Of a stretch of 64,000 bases of DNA, positions 1 to 9,701 are shown piece after piece (the stretch's first letter is position 1; each line of letters opens with the position of its first letter). Under the pieces are notes generated by a model that had not been told where the DNA came from, did not search any database, and saw nothing but the letters and a program-made list of their open reading frames with translations. The stretch is from a virus: the IMG/VR virus record IMGVR_UViG_3300023179_000074, positions 1-64,000 of that record. One strand, written 5' to 3'. Made by a program: the position numbers and the translations under genes.

Positions 1-242
1 TAAGGTCCCATACTAAACTCAGAATCATTTGTTTTAGTTGATATCGTATAAGAAGAACCGGGTTCAAATGTAGTAAAAGGTTTAGCACCCGGACCGGGTA
101 CATATTGTCTCACGGTTACAAACGTATTTTCATTAGGACGTCGTATAACGCATAAGTTATTAGCGTACGTGGTAAAATCAAAGGGAATAGTCCCATCGTG
201 GGTATATATTCGATATCTACCCTTAATATTGATATCGGCCAT
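1..242 (-). CDS. Partial hypothetical protein, probably virion adhesion region
   Basis: An open frame starts at ATG 242 and runs off the left edge after 80 codons, so only the N-terminus (MADINIKGRYRIYTHDGT...) is visible. ATTAAATA lies 5 bases before the ATG, the same late-promoter spacing seen at many virion genes here. It is the last visible gene of the Thr-Pro fibre block, downstream of 258-572. The fragment is rich in beta-strand-like Tyr/Thr/Val residues. I do not recognise the family. A small tail or fibre accessory protein is an inference from position. Confidence 0.6.
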   Translation of the reverse strand, partial: MADINIKGRYRIYTHDGTIPFDFTTYANNLCVIRRPNENTFVTVRQYVPGPGAKPFTTFEPGSSYTISTKTNDSEFSMGP

Positions 243-247
243 CCAAT

Positions 248-255
248 TATTTAAT
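248..255 (-). promoter_or_regulatory. T4-type late promoter, ATTAAATA
   Basis: ATTAAATA ends 5 bases before ATG 242. If it works as a T4 late -10 element, transcription starts at or next to the start codon. Confidence 0.5.
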
Positions 256-257
256 GT

Positions 258-572
258 TTAAAACTCAAAACTACATAGAACAACACCATATGAACCCCTA
301 CTAAACTCACCATAAAATATAGAATTGCTATTTTCGGGAATAAAGCCAAATGATTCATTGTTTATTACTCTATTATCTAAGAAATTAACTAAAATTTCAT
401 GATTTCCATTTTTATTTGTTATTATTAATGTTAGTTCTGTTTTATAATTTTCTAAAGAGTCTGTATTAAACAAAAATAAGCTTTTTGAATCACATAAAAT
501 ATCCAAAGAGTTATTGGGTGAATATAAACCGAATGTACCTGTAGGTCCTTGAAGGCTATATTTAAAATTCAT
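258..572 (-). CDS. Small protein made of one fibre-tip-like module
   Basis: This 104-residue protein looks like a free-standing copy of the C-terminal module of its upstream neighbour at 577-2595. Both show an F-x-YSL start, a Ser-Pro turn, a KNGN turn, an N-(F/Y)-L-x(2)-R stretch and an ESFGF or ETFGF motif followed by SIF. It has no Thr-Pro stalk, signal peptide or membrane segment. It starts four bases after the upstream stop, so it is co-transcribed. It may be a separately made tip or cap subunit of the fibre, which is an inference from the shared module. Confidence 0.6.
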   Translation of the reverse strand: MNFKYSLQGPTGTFGLYSPNNSLDILCDSKSLFLFNTDSLENYKTELTLIITNKNGNHEILVNFLDNRVINNESFGFIPENSNSIFYGEFSRGSYGVVLCSFEF

Positions 573-576
573 ATTA

Positions 577-2595
577 TTATGGGTAATTAAACGAAATATA
601 TGATACGCCTAGTGTTTGACCTGCAGCATTAAATGTAGAAGTAAATATGCTTCCTGTTGACGTGAATTTAAATCCAAATGTTTCCCCGTCTGTATATCTT
701 TGCTGTAAGTAATTTATCGCCATCCATATATTTCCGTTTTTATCTTTAATATATAAGAGAGCTGGAGCATTATCTACAGGGATGGGGTTATCTCCGTTAA
801 AGTAAAATACACCTGTATTTCTCGGTGAAGGTTCAGAAGCAATATTAATAGATCCTGCAGGTGAATCAACACCACCGGGGGCATTTGATACATCGCTTAA
901 GCTATATTCAAAATTTACAGGTGTACATGTAGGAGTAGGTGTCTGAGTTCGGGTTGGTGTAATACTAATTGTAGGTGTTTGCGTTAATGTAGGTGTTATT
1001 GTCGGCGTCTGAGTTCGGGTTGGTGTGATACTAATTGTAGGTGTAATCGATATAGTAGGTGTTATTGTCGGCGTCTGAGTTCGGGTTGGTGTAATACTAA
1101 TTGTAGGTGTTAATGTCGGTGTAATACTAATTGTAGGTGTAATCGATATAGTAGGTGTTATTGTCGGCGTCTGAGTTCGGGTTGGTGTAATACTAATTGT
1201 AGGTGTAATCGATATAGTAGGTGTAATCGTAGGTGTCTGTGTTAATGTAGGTGTAATACTAATTGTAGGTGTAATCGATATAGTAGGTGTTATTGTAGGC
1301 GTCTTAGTTCGGGTTGGTGTAATACTAATTGTAGGTGTAATCGATATAGTAGGTGTAATCGTAGGTGTCTGTGTTAATGTAGGTGTAATACTAATTGTAG
1401 GTGTAATCGATATAGTAGGTGTAATCGTAGGTGTCTGTGTTAATGTAGGTGTAATAGTAGCATCAGGAGTTTGAGTTATTGTCGGAGTAATACTAATTGT
1501 GGGTGTGATCGACGTGGTTGGAGTAATACTAATTGTAGGTGTAATTGATATTGTAGGTGTAACAGTAGGTGTTTGTGTTAATGTAGGGGTGATACTAATG
1601 GTAGGTGTAACAGTAGGTGTTTGTGTTAATGTAGGTGTGATACTAATTGTAGGTGTAACAGTAGGTGTTTGTGTTAATGTTGGGGTGATACTAATTGTAG
1701 GTGTAATTGATAAGGTAGGTGATTGTGTGGGGGTTTGAGTTAATGTTGGGGTAATTGAAATGGTAGGGGTATTTGTAGGCGTTTGTGTTAATGTAGGTGT
1801 TATAGTTGCCGTGGGTGTTATGGATATAGTAGGCGTAATAGACGAAGTAGGTGTCTGTGTTATAGTAGGTGTAACGGTGGGAGTTTCCGTAACAGTAGGT
1901 GTTATTGTAGGTGTGGGTGTCGGGGATAAAAATTGTGTGGGCGTAACAGTAGGCGTTTCTGTAACAGTAGGTGTTATAGTAGGTGTAAGCGTTTCAGTTA
2001 CCGTAGGTGTTATGGTGGGCGTTAAAGTTACTGTAGGTGTTGGGGTTTCAGTTGTAGTTGGTGTAAGTGTAAAAGAGGGTGTAGGCGTTATAGATGGCGT
2101 AACTGTAGGAGAAGGCCCTAAAATATAAAACGGTACATTAGCATGCATATAATACCCTGAAAGAGAGGAAAGTGTTTTAAGCGCGTTAAATGTAAACGGT
2201 ATATCCGGTCTAAATCCAATTTGTGTTGTGTTAGACGAATCTAATGTTCCGATAGCAGAGCAAAGCGTAGAAGAATAAAGTGAAATAGATCTGTCTTCAA
2301 AAGGATAGGTTATAAAATTATATGCGTTAAAGATATAGATTCCCTCTTCGGGTATTGAAGATGGTTCATTAAAATATATAGTAATAGGTGAAGAAACTTG
2401 AACATAATAACCTGAATTGGGTAAAAAAAAGTTTATTTGATTAAAATCTGCAGGTATACCGGGTATGTACCCTAGCTGTGCATTTCTATCTTCTGTGTAA
2501 CCTACAGCTCTTACTATATTACCAAAACAAGAAATTGCTGTAAGTACAGTATTACTATATGTAAAAAAATTATATGGACCGGTTAAAGTTTTCAT
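577..2595 (-). CDS. Thr-Pro-rich (mucin-like) adhesion fibre protein
   Basis: A 672-residue protein in three parts. Residues 1-155 hold two tandem copies of a roughly 75-residue module, each with YNF(F/I)TY near the start and SGYY(V/M) near the end. Residues about 158-559 form a very long stalk of hexapeptide units such as TPTISI, TPTLTQ and TPTRTQ. Residues 560-672 are a globular tip module related to 258-572 and more distantly to tips in three other fibre genes. There is no catalytic motif. Its stop-start overlap with 2595-3131 marks one operon. The stalk resembles extended O-glycosylated mucin linkers, and a glycosyltransferase cassette lies at 9702-16922. Receptor binding or virion decoration is inferred. 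Confidence 0.75.
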   Translation of the reverse strand: MKTLTGPYNFFTYSNTVLTAISCFGNIVRAVGYTEDRNAQLGYIPGIPADFNQINFFLPNSGYYVQVSSPITIYFNEPSSIPEEGIYIFNAYNFITYPFEDRSISLYSSTLCSAIGTLDSSNTTQIGFRPDIPFTFNALKTLSSLSGYYMHANVPFYILGPSPTVTPSITPTPSFTLTPTTTETPTPTVTLTPTITPTVTETLTPTITPTVTETPTVTPTQFLSPTPTPTITPTVTETPTVTPTITQTPTSSITPTISITPTATITPTLTQTPTNTPTISITPTLTQTPTQSPTLSITPTISITPTLTQTPTVTPTISITPTLTQTPTVTPTISITPTLTQTPTVTPTISITPTISITPTTSITPTISITPTITQTPDATITPTLTQTPTITPTISITPTISITPTLTQTPTITPTISITPTISITPTRTKTPTITPTISITPTISITPTLTQTPTITPTISITPTISITPTRTQTPTITPTISITPTISITPTLTPTISITPTRTQTPTITPTISITPTISITPTRTQTPTITPTLTQTPTISITPTRTQTPTPTCTPVNFEYSLSDVSNAPGGVDSPAGSINIASEPSPRNTGVFYFNGDNPIPVDNAPALLYIKDKNGNIWMAINYLQQRYTDGETFGFKFTSTGSIFTSTFNAAGQTLGVSYISFNYP
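918..2120 (-). repeat. 18-bp-based tandem array encoding a Thr-Pro stalk
   Basis: About 1.2 kb of direct repeats based on 18 bp (six codons) encode TPTxxx units. Larger blocks recur almost identically; for example, plus-strand gttcgggttggtgt occurs five times between about 948 and 1325. High identity between blocks suggests recent expansion or homogenisation by recombination. Confidence 0.9.
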
Positions 2596-3131
2596 TAAAA
2601 ATTAACTTCCCCGTCAACAAATAAACCGGAATATTGGATTGGACCTCCAGGTGTAAGACTAAAGCCAAATAATTGACCTATTCTATTACTTGAAAATGTA
2701 ACGAACATTCTCAAAACACCGCTAACCTTAATTAACATTATACTTCCTATTCCGAAAGGGTCATTACCGTTATAATAAAGCGTTTCATTCGCAGAAGATG
2801 TAGTTATAGCAATACCATCCTGAACGACAACGTTAGGATAATTACCAACAATAGACCTTAAAAATATAGGTGAGGGTGTTATAGTAGGAGTAGGTGTTAG
2901 CGTAGGTGTACGTGTAGGTGTAGTAGTAAGAATAGGTGATTTTGTCGGTGTTATAGTAATAGTAGGTGTAATTGTCGGTGTATTAGTAATAGTAGGTGTT
3001 ATAGTAGGTGTTGGTGTAAGCGTCGGTGTTATCGAGGGGGTAGGTGTTATAGTAGGGGTGGGGGACGGTAGAATAGGTATAACTCTATCATTACCTATAT
3101 TCTTATTAATTTTAAATAAAAAGTTTTTCAT
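2595..3131 (-). CDS. Short Thr-Pro fibre protein with tip module
   Basis: A 178-residue protein with a short basic N-terminus of about 20 residues, a Thr-Pro stalk at about 20-88, and a C-terminal module of about 87 residues. The tip contains [14 protein letters not shown], an [13 protein letters not shown] motif and a GEVNF end. It is very similar to the tip of 8103-9662, so the two genes share a domain by duplication or exchange. The one-base overlaps with both neighbours indicate one transcript. The role as a small accessory fibre is inferred from its architecture. Confidence 0.7.
   Translation of the reverse strand: MKNFLFKINKNIGNDRVIPILPSPTPTITPTPSITPTLTPTPTITPTITNTPTITPTITITPTKSPILTTTPTRTPTLTPTPTITPSPIFLRSIVGNYPNVVVQDGIAITTSSANETLYYNGNDPFGIGSIMLIKVSGVLRMFVTFSSNRIGQLFGFSLTPGGPIQYSGLFVDGEVNF
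2868..3070 (-). repeat. Short Thr-Pro-encoding tandem repeat
   Basis: About 200 bp of degenerate 12-18 bp direct repeats encode TPT-type units. It is the shortest of the five arrays and the least homogeneous at DNA level. Confidence 0.8.
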
Positions 3132-3132
3132 A

Positions 3133-4743
3133 TTAATTTAATGTTACCGGTATGCCTAACAATGGTGATTTGGTGTTATCTGGTTTTAAAACATTTAATA
3201 ATAGTGATTGAATATCAAAAATTTTATTAAAGGCTCTATTAATTATATTGTTTGAGACAATTTCATTAGCACCTATATAAAATGAAAGATCTTGCTCGAA
3301 ATAAATTGAATTAAGTTCGAAAGGTAAAAGATAACGCGAACCTCTAAAAATAGGATTGCCTCTATTATCCTTTACGGCTAAAAACTTACCTATAATCTGA
3401 TCTCTTAATCTCATATGATTGATTATAATTTTAGATATAGTTTTGTTGAATATCCAATTTTGTAAGTATTCATCTTTGTTAATAACAAGCTCATCGTAAT
3501 TATATACATCAAAATTTCTTACTGCTAAAATATCATATAAATTTAAATTATCGTAAAAAAGACCAAACTTACCTGTATTGCCAAATTTTGTAAATACTAG
3601 ATTTTTATCGCAACCTATAGCTGATGTTGAACCAAATGCTGTAATTATTTCATTAGGCACATCATACTTAAAAAGATATAATAAATATTTTCCAATATTA
3701 TCATTAGGGTCACTAACAAATCTTTTATATATATTTCTATTAGATGCTAAATAAAAAACATTTGTATTGTTTTTTGAAAAGACGATTTTATTAAAAGATT
3801 CGTTTTCTAGCTTAAAAATATTTAAATCAAATTTTTCTTTTGATTGAAAATTATTACTATATCTAAAAATAAAATTATCATTAGTTAAAATATAGGATCT
3901 TCCTGTATAATCAATACCTATATCGATGGGATAAGAAGAAGCTAAATCTACATTTAGTCTATATGTTTGTATCCAATTGAAATTTAAATCATATTCTTTA
4001 ACACATAAATTACCTGAATCAAGAACTTGTAAAATATTATTATAAACAGCTATTCCTCTGGGGGAGTTAAATTCGGATTTCGAAAATGAAGTGCCGAAAT
4101 TACCGATAGAATCGACATATATTAAATTATTTCTCAATACATTATTATCCGTGGAAAAGCCGGATATATCGTATTTTATAATTTGATTTAATTTAGAATC
4201 GACAGCAAATAAATAAGTTTCGTTGGCTGCAAGTGCGGTAAGCGATTTAAAGATAACACCAAACCCAGGGTTAACTTCCGAAGTAGTATACACGTTATCA
4301 AAATACGTACCGCTAAAATCAAAATTATAAGCTCTCAATGCGGTGTTATAGCCTGCAAACGCAGTGAACTGATCTTTATTAATATTTTTGACAAGAACCA
4401 TTACGTTTGTATTATCTACACCTGTATAAGAAGGTTGTGTCGAAAGAGGTACAAATTGACTCGTGCTTGCGCCATAATAAAAAGTAACATTCGTATCATT
4501 ACCTGTAATTCCGGCAATAGCAGTAGAAGAGATAGGTATAAGATTTGACGAAATAAGAGTTTGTTTGTATAGGTAAAGAAAATTATCGTGAAGATATTTA
4601 ATTTTTAAATTTAGAAGACTACTTGAAACTGTATCGTTTGCTTGTATTTTTATTTCCTCAATACTTTTAGGTAATTCGAGTATACTATCTAAATATCTAT
4701 CAAAAACAATATTATTTTGTAATGCCTCTTCTGTTATATTCAT
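3133..4743 (-). CDS. Virion protein with NHL-like beta-propeller
   Basis: A 536-residue protein. The N-terminal ~80 residues are helical and polar. The middle shows NHL-type blade patterns, for example [20 protein letters not shown] followed by KEYDLNFNW, and later [16 protein letters not shown]-type propellers usually bind proteins or glycans. The C-terminal ~100 residues are helix-rich and may anchor it in the baseplate. It overlaps the upstream gene by a TAATG-type junction. Similar propeller signatures occur in 4743-8090 and 22759-25224, so this phage uses several propeller proteins. A baseplate or fibre-attachment role is inferred; no enzyme motif is visible. Confidence 0.6.
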   Translation of the reverse strand: MNITEEALQNNIVFDRYLDSILELPKSIEEIKIQANDTVSSSLLNLKIKYLHDNFLYLYKQTLISSNLIPISSTAIAGITGNDTNVTFYYGASTSQFVPLSTQPSYTGVDNTNVMVLVKNINKDQFTAFAGYNTALRAYNFDFSGTYFDNVYTTSEVNPGFGVIFKSLTALAANETYLFAVDSKLNQIIKYDISGFSTDNNVLRNNLIYVDSIGNFGTSFSKSEFNSPRGIAVYNNILQVLDSGNLCVKEYDLNFNWIQTYRLNVDLASSYPIDIGIDYTGRSYILTNDNFIFRYSNNFQSKEKFDLNIFKLENESFNKIVFSKNNTNVFYLASNRNIYKRFVSDPNDNIGKYLLYLFKYDVPNEIITAFGSTSAIGCDKNLVFTKFGNTGKFGLFYDNLNLYDILAVRNFDVYNYDELVINKDEYLQNWIFNKTISKIIINHMRLRDQIIGKFLAVKDNRGNPIFRGSRYLLPFELNSIYFEQDLSFYIGANEIVSNNIINRAFNKIFDIQSLLLNVLKPDNTKSPLLGIPVTLN

Positions 4744-7700
4744 TAATTACTCCATTTAATTTTATTTAATTTTGTATATCCAGGTACAGAATTATTAAGA
4801 AGATTTATAATTCTTTTTTCTAATTCTATTTTAAGTTCAGGATCAGTAATACCACTGTTTCTTATTGTTAGATTATATTGTGCTGACTTCGAACCGGGAT
4901 TGCTTATTTTGAAGAATCGTTCTATTTCTTCTACGTAATTTCTCATACCGCACGCGACGTCAAATCTCATATCCCTTATATCCATGCCTTTTCTAGTATG
5001 CATAAAAATATCAAAGTCGTATAGAGGTTTACTGTATAAGTAGAGATTTTTTATTTTTAAATTATCTACTAAAAATGAATTATTTTTAAGATAGGAAAAT
5101 AAAGGAATCGAAAATGTGTAGTTAGATGATCCTATTAAAAAAGGTCTTTGAATTAAATTACTGAATTTATATTTTCTAGGTTTAAATGTGCTAGTGCCTT
5201 TTATTTGCCCATCAACAAAGAGCTCCATAATACCGTTATCCGCATCGAAACGTATAGCAAAATTATGATATCCCACGTCTAACGAAGAAAGACTAAAAAT
5301 AATTTCTGACTCAGCTGTATCATTAGAATTAAAAACATTAATAAGTTTTGCTTTAAGATTAAGATTACTATTGCCATATCTTGATTTTACAAACGATCTT
5401 AAGAAATTTGAATTAGAGAAGTTTGAAGCATTAGAAGTAATGCCAGAATAAAGAGTATTAGATACTAAATTACCATTAACATCGTATTTTTTATATTTTA
5501 TATTCTTATTAGAAGAACCTAGATAAGACGTAATTATAGCGTATTGATTATAATTACCTTCACTAAAATCGGCAGCTATATCTACTTTAAAATTTTTATA
5601 TTCGTTATCTGCTACACCGGATAATATAAAACTTCTATCTAAAGTATATTTTGCAAAATTGTTATTATTGTATAATAACCAAACATTTCCATCAAAATCA
5701 ATTGTAAAGTCGTTTATTACAGTATTAGATCTAAATGCGGTTGTAGTTTGTAGTTGCGTGGTGTCCCATGATAATACGTTTTTTCTATTTTCAGTCAGAA
5801 ATAGTATTTTATCACCTATTCTTTCTGATTTTATTCCATTTGTAAAGTAAAGCTTTTGATTATATATGTTTACTGTTGAGCTAGAATTTAAATTTAAAAA
5901 TCCTATGTTAGGTGCAAATGACTGTGTTAACTGTGATTCAGTAATTACATTAGATTTTAAATTTAACTGAAGGACCCGTTTACTACCTGGCGTATTTTCA
6001 ATTAACGCATATGCATATTCTTCATCATAATCTAAACTAATTAAATTTTTAAGCTTAAATGCACCGGGTGGAGTACTTTTTCTTGTTTCAGCAAATGATA
6101 TATTATATCTTCTAAAGGAATTATCGTTAAAAATTAAATAAAAATCGTTAAGCCCTTGTAATCTTATAATACCTTTAAGCTCTGAATCAAATCTAATATT
6201 ATTAAGGGAATCAAAACTAATATTAGTTACATTTATAGAACTTAAATTGTTTATAAAAAATGTAGGGGTAACAAGATTAGTATTAAAAATACCGAATCCG
6301 TCTCTATCATAATTACCTATGATTTGATATCCAAGAGGCTCATTCCAATCTGTACTGAAAGCATCAAAAATAAGAGTAAATTGTCCTGAATCTTGAATAG
6401 CAGATAAATTACTTGTAATACCATACCTATCGCCTTCAAATGAATATATATTGGCTTGATCAACTGAAGGAAGAACGTTTGAACCATTAGCAAATTTATA
6501 ATATGGTATTTTTTTATCTATTAGTTTTTCAGATATGGATTTAATAAAGTCTTCTGTATCTTTAGGCCCGTAGTGATGGTAGGCGTAATAAGTGCCTTTT
6601 TCAAAAATTAAATCGGAAGGTTTATCGAATACCCCTACCTCACCGAAAATTTCTTGAGCTTTATCAACTAAACAATCAAAAATAGAAATATAACGTACCG
6701 CTTGAAGCTCTCTGGAAGTTAAAGCTTTAAAAAAACTAGTAATTCTTGGATTATAATATCTATCAACCCAAATAGGTTTTACATTTATATCACGATTACC
6801 GGAAAGCCATGCGCATAAAAATTCTCCGGAATTTTCTTCCGAAGTATCGCCAAAATTAGTAGTATACTTGTAATCTGCTTTCTTTTTAAAGATTTTATCG
6901 GCTTTTATCGGGTGGTCACCGGCGATAGCACCCGCTTCTGTTAACCCTGAATCGTTGATATTAAGTCTTAAAAATGGATAGAAATTTTGTGGAATATGAA
7001 AGTAAGTAACTTTATCTTTTTTAAGAAGTATATTAGAAGTATAGCTTTCATAATTTAATGAGATGTTATCATTACCGTATTTTTGATTGCTTCCAGAAAA
7101 AATAGTTTGATAGTCTCTGAACTCTACATTATTTTCGTTAAAAAAAGGATTATTTCTAGATTGAAAATTTTCAGGGGTATTTGTATTTTTTAGAGAAATT
7201 GAATTTAAATTAAGCGATGAACCGGAGACATTAAAAAATTCATTATGAAAAAGTATGTTGGATTGAATTTGTTCATAACTTCGTTCACTATTAATATCTT
7301 GAGAATTCGTTTTAAAGTCTCTTTTATAACTAACCCATGGGTCATATAATAGAGTATTATTAGGTATTGGATTTCTAGAGCGTACTCTAAAAACAGATTG
7401 TACATTATAGGAGACATTAGTACCTGTAATAGGATCAACAAGCGTCAAAGATTCGGTATTAGCGTTAAAAAATACAAACTTAGCAATATCATTAATGTTT
7501 TTTAAAAGTATAATATAATCATATCTTCTATCGTAAACATAATAAAATATTTGCGGGCTATATGCACCAATACCATCTAACCCTGTATCTTTACAAAAAG
7601 ATAAATTACCGGTATAATCAACAGTTAAATATCTTATAATACCTTCATTTTCATGTAATATTTTACAGAACTTATTATCAAGCAATTCAATATCAAAAAG

Positions 7701-8090
7701 ATATTGATTATTGAAAGAGCTATAATCTCCAGATACTTTGAGAACAGCAGTATTAATAGTAACTGGGGGTTCACCTACCATCCAAAACCTGCTCGAAGGA
7801 GTAACAGACCCCACAGCATTAGCAGCAAAAAAAGTAGAGAATCCTTCGTCCTCTAATTTTGATAAGGTATCGATTTTTAAGCTACTTAAAATAAAATCTT
7901 TTTTTGATAAAAATAAACTTGAAAAATTATTAAGCTTATTATCGTTTAATTCTCTAAACGCTTCATTTACCGGTACATTAATACCCTGTTCGGTAAAATT
8001 AATAAATTCATTAAATTTTACCGTTTTATCGTATGTATAAGATGAAGAAAGACCAAAAAACGATGTTGAGGATAATGTATATACATCCAT
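4743..8090 (-). CDS. Large virion protein with propeller and LamG-like domains
   Basis: A 1115-residue structural protein. The middle has propeller-like segments (DFTIDFDGNVWLLYNNN). Around residues 930-1030 a pattern of YHNFAIRFDADNG then MELFVDGQIKG is typical of LamG/concanavalin-like jelly rolls, which often bind sugars. The last 100 residues are charged and helical. ATTAAATA lies 5 bases before ATG 8090. A GGAG motif before the next gene (3133-4743) suggests Shine-Dalgarno initiation inside the operon. It is probably a baseplate-proximal adhesion or fibre-connector protein. The exact T4 counterpart is not recognisable. Confidence 0.6.
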   Translation of the reverse strand: MDVYTLSSTSFFGLSSSYTYDKTVKFNEFINFTEQGINVPVNEAFRELNDNKLNNFSSLFLSKKDFILSSLKIDTLSKLEDEGFSTFFAANAVGSVTPSSRFWMVGEPPVTINTAVLKVSGDYSSFNNQYLFDIELLDNKFCKILHENEGIIRYLTVDYTGNLSFCKDTGLDGIGAYSPQIFYYVYDRRYDYIILLKNINDIAKFVFFNANTESLTLVDPITGTNVSYNVQSVFRVRSRNPIPNNTLLYDPWVSYKRDFKTNSQDINSERSYEQIQSNILFHNEFFNVSGSSLNLNSISLKNTNTPENFQSRNNPFFNENNVEFRDYQTIFSGSNQKYGNDNISLNYESYTSNILLKKDKVTYFHIPQNFYPFLRLNINDSGLTEAGAIAGDHPIKADKIFKKKADYKYTTNFGDTSEENSGEFLCAWLSGNRDINVKPIWVDRYYNPRITSFFKALTSRELQAVRYISIFDCLVDKAQEIFGEVGVFDKPSDLIFEKGTYYAYHHYGPKDTEDFIKSISEKLIDKKIPYYKFANGSNVLPSVDQANIYSFEGDRYGITSNLSAIQDSGQFTLIFDAFSTDWNEPLGYQIIGNYDRDGFGIFNTNLVTPTFFINNLSSINVTNISFDSLNNIRFDSELKGIIRLQGLNDFYLIFNDNSFRRYNISFAETRKSTPPGAFKLKNLISLDYDEEYAYALIENTPGSKRVLQLNLKSNVITESQLTQSFAPNIGFLNLNSSSTVNIYNQKLYFTNGIKSERIGDKILFLTENRKNVLSWDTTQLQTTTAFRSNTVINDFTIDFDGNVWLLYNNNNFAKYTLDRSFILSGVADNEYKNFKVDIAADFSEGNYNQYAIITSYLGSSNKNIKYKKYDVNGNLVSNTLYSGITSNASNFSNSNFLRSFVKSRYGNSNLNLKAKLINVFNSNDTAESEIIFSLSSLDVGYHNFAIRFDADNGIMELFVDGQIKGTSTFKPRKYKFSNLIQRPFLIGSSNYTFSIPLFSYLKNNSFLVDNLKIKNLYLYSKPLYDFDIFMHTRKGMDIRDMRFDVACGMRNYVEEIERFFKISNPGSKSAQYNLTIRNSGITDPELKIELEKRIINLLNNSVPGYTKLNKIKWSN

Positions 8091-8095
8091 AAATT

Positions 8096-8103
8096 TATTT
8101 AAT
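8096..8103 (-). promoter_or_regulatory. T4-type late promoter, ATTAAATA
   Basis: ATTAAATA lies 5 bases before ATG 8090, at the tail end of the upstream fibre gene. Confidence 0.5.
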
Positions 8104-9662
8104 TAAAAATTGACATCTCCATTAGTAAACACACCCGTATATTGGACGGGTCCATTAGGTGTAAGGCTAAACCCAAATGGCTGTCCTATCCTATTACCCC
8201 CAAAAGTAACAAATGCTCTAATTACTGAGCTAACCCTAATTACCATCGAAGCGCCAATACCGAATGGATCGTTTCCATTGTAATAAAGCGTTTCATTAGA
8301 GCTTGTAGTATTCATAGAAATACCGTCTGCTATAACTGTATTAGGATAATCACCTACCAAGGACCTGCTAAACGGATTCAACGTTGGGGTAACAGAAGGG
8401 GTTATTGTTGGTGAGAGAGTAATCGTTATTGAAGGAGTTATCGTTACTGTCGGTGTATTTGTAGGGGTTATAGATATAGTTGGCGTGGGAGATATAGTTG
8501 GGGTGAGTGAAGGTGTAATTGAAGGTGTTTGTGTTATTGTAGGTGTAATACTTTGTGTGATAGATGGTGTTATTGATGTTGTGGGTGTTAAAGAAACTGT
8601 GGGTGTTTGTGTAGGTGTTTCTGTTATTGTAGGGGTATTTGTAGGTGTTAAGGACGGTGTAATCGTTGGCGTATTAGTTAGAGTTGGTGTTATTGTGGGA
8701 GTAGGTGTTTCAGTTATTGTAGATGTTATGGTAATTGTAATGGAAGGTGTAATTGTAGGAGTGATAGTTGGTGTTTGTGTTATCGGTGGAGTATTGGTTA
8801 TGGTTGGTGTAATTGTAGGGGTAGTAGTTGGGGTTTCAGTAATAGTAGGCGTTATAGATATAGTTGGGGTAACAGAAGGCGTTATAGATATAGTCGGAGT
8901 AATAGTTGGTGTTATAGAGGGTGTAGGGGTAGGTAGAGCAATTGCGCTTTTTGGTACAATGAGAGAAGGATCTGCACTTAAAAGTAAGAAGTTAGAAACA
9001 AAATGAGTATTATTTTCTGAAATTTCAAATACTTCTAAACTTTTATCAAAAGCTTCATCTATTTTAGTAATTTGAGCAGAATTAATAAGTCTAAATTCAT
9101 CGTAATCAAAAAGTGTATCAGGTACGATAGATAGAGTAAATTTAAAATAATTAGAAACTACATTTCCATTCAAAACTGTTACTGTTGGGTGATAAGTAGT
9201 AATTTTATTATTTCTTGGGTAATAAGTATGGCTTATATTAGTAGAATTTGGTGTACCGGGATCTAAAGTCGCTACTGTAGGTAAAACGTTTAAAACTAGA
9301 TTTTTTTCTATATTTAAAATATCTTTTTCGTCATCAAAATTATAAACTATTTTAAGAGTGGGAAAATAACTATTATCTATTGAAGAGGGTATAAATGTTA
9401 AGGTTGTTGCACCTTTAAAAGTACCAAGATAAGCACTTAAACTTGTATTATTAATAGGGTAGCCCCAGGGAAAGAATAAGCCGCCGTTTGCAGTTACGGG
9501 GTACACGAAACCACCAACTGTTTGATCGAAAAAGCTTCCATTTGCACAAGCTGGCCAAACTATATTTGTTTCATATACTGGATCTAAAAACAGATAGTGA
9601 TTAATTATATTTGGATAACCTAGTTGTTGATAACTAGATAAAACGTAATTAATTACATTCAC
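8103..9662 (-). CDS. Thr-Pro fibre protein with globular head and tip module
   Basis: A 519-residue protein starting at GTG 9662, with AGTAAATA 5 bases upstream. Residues 1-235 form a beta-rich globular head with no family I can name. Residues about 240-427 are a Thr-Pro stalk. Residues about 430-519 are a tip module with [27 protein letters not shown] and GDVNF, nearly the same as the tip of 2595-3131. It lies directly downstream of the glycosyltransferase cassette. The stalk is a plausible acceptor for sugar addition. An adhesion or receptor-binding role is inferred. Confidence 0.7.
   Translation of the reverse strand: MNVINYVLSSYQQLGYPNIINHYLFLDPVYETNIVWPACANGSFFDQTVGGFVYPVTANGGLFFPWGYPINNTSLSAYLGTFKGATTLTFIPSSIDNSYFPTLKIVYNFDDEKDILNIEKNLVLNVLPTVATLDPGTPNSTNISHTYYPRNNKITTYHPTVTVLNGNVVSNYFKFTLSIVPDTLFDYDEFRLINSAQITKIDEAFDKSLEVFEISENNTHFVSNFLLLSADPSLIVPKSAIALPTPTPSITPTITPTISITPSVTPTISITPTITETPTTTPTITPTITNTPPITQTPTITPTITPSITITITSTITETPTPTITPTLTNTPTITPSLTPTNTPTITETPTQTPTVSLTPTTSITPSITQSITPTITQTPSITPSLTPTISPTPTISITPTNTPTVTITPSITITLSPTITPSVTPTLNPFSRSLVGDYPNTVIADGISMNTTSSNETLYYNGNDPFGIGASMVIRVSSVIRAFVTFGGNRIGQPFGFSLTPNGPVQYTGVFTNGDVNF
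8381..8940 (-). repeat. Thr-Pro-encoding tandem repeat array
   Basis: About 560 bp of 12-18 bp direct repeats encode TPTITP and TPTISI-type units with scattered variants. It is less homogeneous than the 918-2120 array. Confidence 0.85.
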
Positions 9663-9667
9663 ATTAT

Positions 9668-9675
9668 TATTTACT
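9668..9675 (-). promoter_or_regulatory. T4-type late promoter, AGTAAATA
   Basis: AGTAAATA lies 5 bases before GTG 9662. It supports the GTG as the true start. Confidence 0.45.
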
Positions 9676-9701
9676 AAAACATTAAAAGATTAAAATGAAA
9701 T

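Noticed and set aside
918-2120. Repeat array resembling a CRISPR
   Set aside because: The units are contiguous codon repeats with no spacers, inside an open reading frame.
1499-2128. Long plus-strand frames of VGV-type repeats, also at 8485-9006 and 17501-18970
   Set aside because: They are antisense shadows of Thr-Pro repeats (ACN-CCN read in reverse gives Gly-Val). They have no start signal or promoter register.
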